A stretch of DNA of 64,000 nt from Bacillus alkalisoli (GTDB lineage: Bacteria; Bacillota; Bacilli; Bacillales; Bacillaceae_I), in assembly GCF_002797415.1 (NCBI RefSeq), contig NZ_KZ454944.1, forward strand, positions 1,692,665-1,756,664, written 5' to 3'. The notes below the pieces were generated by a model, which ran no database searches, had not been told where the DNA came from, and saw nothing but the letters and a program-made list of their open reading frames with translations. Every line of letters begins with the position of its first letter. The first letter of the stretch is position 1. The position numbers and the translations under genes are program-made. This document shows, piece after piece, positions 61,953 to 64,000 of the stretch.

Positions 61953-62113
61953 CGTTTCTTTCAGCTGCAGGCACTGGCTTTCCGCGGGGAGCGCAGGGGA
62001 AGGTTATTTTCACTATCGTGAAAAAACCTACTCCTCGGCGTCCCGCCTGTGGGGTCTCACGCTTCGCTCTTCTTCCCGCAGGAGTCCAGTGGTTTCCGCT
62101 ACACTCCACTCTA
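61953..62113 (-). repeat. Dispersed palindromic repeat, copy 12 (subfamily 2, module A, reverse orientation)
   Basis: Read on the minus strand it matches copy 9: TTAGAGTGGAGTGTAGCGGA, CACTGGACTCCTGCGGGAAG, GTGAGACCCCACAGGCGGGA, module A (62000-62031), CCCCGCGGAAAGCCAGTG. The inner arm CACTGG/CCAGTG differs from copy 9 but remains paired. It fills the gap between the SET gene and pflA. Confidence 0.92.
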
Positions 62114-62155
62114 ATTTTTATATAATGTGAAAAATAACATCCTCATATCTATGGT

Positions 62156-62884
62156 TTAATTAGACCCTAAAATATGCTGCGCTTTTTTCACGCTTTCTTC
62201 GGTAGGGGGAGAGACTTTCGCAAGGGGATATGGAATGCCTAACTGTTCCCACTTATAAACACCTAATTGATGATAAGGGAGCACTTCCACTTTTTCTACA
62301 TTAACTAACTGACCTACGAAACTAGCTAAAGCAGTTAAATCTTCCTCGCTATCTGTTTTACCAGGCACAAGTACATGTCGAATCCAAACAGGAACTTTTC
62401 TGTCTGATAAAAGGCGAGCGAATTCAAGAATATGAGAGTTGCCAACAGAAGTTAGATCCTTATGTTTTTCATCATTTATTTGCTTTATATCTAGTAAAAA
62501 CAAATCCGTATATTGTAACAGTTCATCAAGAGATTGCAAAAACTTACTAGATTGATTGAAACAACCAGCAGACGTATCAACCGTAGTGTGAAGCCCAAGC
62601 TTTTTACAACGTTTAAATAACGCGATCAAAAAATCAATTTGCAATAAAGGCTCGCCTCCGCTAACCGTTACGCCACCGCCAGATTGCTTTAAATAAGGAA
62701 TGTACGTCTCAATATCTGCAACTAACTCATCCACCGACATTTCATTTCCTTTTTTCTGCTCCCACGTATCAGGGTTATGACAAAATTGACAACGCAACAA
62801 ACAGCCTTGAGTAAAAATAACATAACGGATTCCAGGCCCATCGACCATACCTGACGTTTCTACAGAGTGAATATAACCTTTCAT
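62156..62884 (-). CDS. pflA: Pyruvate formate-lyase activating enzyme PflA
   Basis: Radical SAM enzyme that installs the glycyl radical on PflB under anaerobiosis. ATG 62884 with GAAAGAAGG upstream gives 242 residues beginning MKGYIHSVETSGMVDGPGIR. The 4Fe-4S/SAM motif is CLLRCQFCHNPDTW (CxxxCxxC); GGGVTVSGGEPLLQ follows. It lies downstream of pflB, separated by a hairpin, and indicates anaerobic mixed-acid fermentation. Confidence 0.95.
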   Translation of the reverse strand: MKGYIHSVETSGMVDGPGIRYVIFTQGCLLRCQFCHNPDTWEQKKGNEMSVDELVADIETYIPYLKQSGGGVTVSGGEPLLQIDFLIALFKRCKKLGLHTTVDTSAGCFNQSSKFLQSLDELLQYTDLFLLDIKQINDEKHKDLTSVGNSHILEFARLLSDRKVPVWIRHVLVPGKTDSEEDLTALASFVGQLVNVEKVEVLPYHQLGVYKWEQLGIPYPLAKVSPPTEESVKKAQHILGSN

Positions 62885-62929
62885 ATCAAAAACCTTCTTT
62901 CCTATTAGAAAACTAGAAAACAACTTAAA

Positions 62930-62963
62930 GGATTAGGCCACTCTGTAAAAAGTGGCCTAATCC
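62930..62963 (-). terminator. Perfect hairpin between pflB and pflA
   Basis: GGATTAGGCCACT (62930-62942) and AGTGGCCTAATCC (62951-62963), 13 bp without mismatch. No T-run follows on the minus strand, so it is more likely an mRNA-stabilising or attenuating intercistronic structure than a full terminator. Confidence 0.6.
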
Positions 62964-64000
62964 TTAGCCTAAAGATGCATGGAACGTACGATTTATAACA
63001 TCCAATTGTTGTTCTCTTGTTAATTTAATAAAGTTTACCGCATAACCAGAAACACGAATCGTTAATTGTGGGTAGAGCTCTGGATGTTCCATCGCATCTA
63101 ACAACGTATAACGATCGAACACATTAATATTTAAATGGTGGCCTTTCTTTTCTGCATATCCATCTAAAATAGCCACTAAGTTACAAACTCTCGTATCCGC
63201 TTCTTTACCAAGCGCTTTCGGTACAATCGAGAACGTATTCGAAATCCCGTCCATCGCATGCTGATACGGTAATTTCGCAACAGAGTTTAACGATGCAAGG
63301 GCACCTTTTTTATCTCGACCGTGCAGCGGATTTGCACCAGGCGCAAATGGCTCGCCATCTTTACGTCCGTCTGGCGTGTTGCCAGTCTTTTTCCCATAAA
63401 CAACGTTGGAAGTAATCGTCAAGATTGACATCGTCGTTGTAGAATTACGGTACGTATCTAATTTCTTCAATTTTTTCATAAAAGAAGTTACAATTTCTTG
63501 CGCAATAGTATCTACTCGATCATCGTTGTTACCGAATTGAGGGTACTCGCCCTCCATCTCGTAATCTACCGCAACCCCATTTTCATCACGAATTACCCTT
63601 ACTTTAGAATGTTTAATCGCACTTAACGAATCTGCCACAACCGATAAACCAGCAATTCCAGTCGCCATCGTGCGAACAACATCTTTGTCGTGAAGTGCCA
63701 TTTCGATACGCTCATAATTGTATTTATCATGCATGTAATGAATAACATTCAACGTGTTAATGTAAAGATCCGCTAACCAATCTAACACTTGATCAAATTT
63801 CTCCATCACTTCATTGTAGTCTAAATACTCGCTCGTTATTTTTTCAAACAGGGGAGTAACTTGCACTTTTTCCTTCTCATCGACACCGCCATTAATCGCG
63901 TAAAGTAGCGCTTTCGCTAAGTTCGCACGAGCACCGAAAAACTGCATCTGCTTTCCAATTTTCATCGCCGATACACAGCAAGCAATCCCGTAGTCATCTC
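62964..64000 (-). CDS. pflB: Pyruvate formate-lyase PflB (5' part outside window)
   Basis: Cleaves pyruvate with CoA to acetyl-CoA and formate without oxygen. About 345 C-terminal residues are seen; the frame is open to the window edge and reads [12 protein letters not shown] there, which holds the adjacent catalytic cysteines. The glycyl-radical site is [13 protein letters not shown] near the C-terminus. [20 protein letters not shown] is also characteristic. Transcribed on the minus strand ahead of pflA. Confidence 0.96.
   Translation of the reverse strand, partial: DDYGIACCVSAMKIGKQMQFFGARANLAKALLYAINGGVDEKEKVQVTPLFEKITSEYLDYNEVMEKFDQVLDWLADLYINTLNVIHYMHDKYNYERIEMALHDKDVVRTMATGIAGLSVVADSLSAIKHSKVRVIRDENGVAVDYEMEGEYPQFGNNDDRVDTIAQEIVTSFMKKLKKLDTYRNSTTTMSILTITSNVVYGKKTGNTPDGRKDGEPFAPGANPLHGRDKKGALASLNSVAKLPYQHAMDGISNTFSIVPKALGKEADTRVCNLVAILDGYAEKKGHHLNINVFDRYTLLDAMEHPELYPQLTIRVSGYAVNFIKLTREQQLDVINRTFHASLG

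Overview
The window reads as chromosomal DNA of a low-GC, endospore-forming Bacillaceae bacterium. Three things support this: long blocks of genes in the Bacillus subtilis order, YpjB/YpmA/YpmB/YpiB-type proteins that are characteristic of Bacillales, and bacillithiol genes (bshA, bshB1). AGGAGG-type ribosome sites precede most genes and starts at TTG or GTG are common. No tRNA, rRNA, prophage or CRISPR array was seen. The species cannot be named from the sequence alone.

Bases 1-39,211 follow the B. subtilis block from trp to nth almost gene for gene: trpE(partial)-trpD-trpC-trpFB-trpA, hisC, tyrA, aroA (aromatic amino-acid supraoperon); ypiA-ypiB-ypiF; qcrABC (menaquinol:cytochrome c reductase); ypjA-ypjB; ypjC (opposite strand); mazG-like ypjD-dapB-mgsA-bshB1-bshA-cca-birA; panBCD; dinG; ypmA-ypmB-aspB; asnS; dnaD-nth-ypoC. 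Departures from that order are a trpF-trpB gene fusion, an amidohydrolase-like gene between aroA and ypiA, a yugP protease gene, and a metallo-beta-lactamase-fold gene after dinG. The order ends at ypoC, where ponA and recU would be expected.

Bases 39,212-64,000 are more accessory. They hold MFS transporters, a methyltransferase and a nucleotidyltransferase, a Zur-box-controlled zinc chaperone (yciC), a lipoprotein, threonine aldolase, a TetR regulator divergent from a two-gene ABC exporter, and an intact IS3-family element. Further on are a GNAT acetyltransferase, a 680-residue protein that looks like an ECF sigma factor fused to a membrane anti-sigma factor, an MhqR-box-controlled dioxygenase, an SNF2 helicase next to a PD-(D/E)XK-like protein, a SET-domain protein, and pflBA (pyruvate formate-lyase, 5' end of pflB outside the window).

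The strongest non-genic signal is a GC-rich, nested-palindrome repeat of about 130-250 bp. Eleven copies and two more with extended flanks or as remnants lie in gene gaps. The arms change between copies but stay complementary, the loops carry exchangeable modules, and two copies share flanks in opposite orientation around an identically oriented core. Two tandem arrays also stand out: 6 x 103 bp (18,453-19,047), each unit built of five 19-21 bp subunits, and about 12 x 52 bp with no indels (60,759-61,400). A separate family of GTGCC-N-GGCAC palindromes sits at gene ends, one of them split by the IS element.

Several encoded proteins look like catalytically dead relatives of enzymes: the DinG helicase domain, the MBL-fold protein and the amidohydrolase-like protein.
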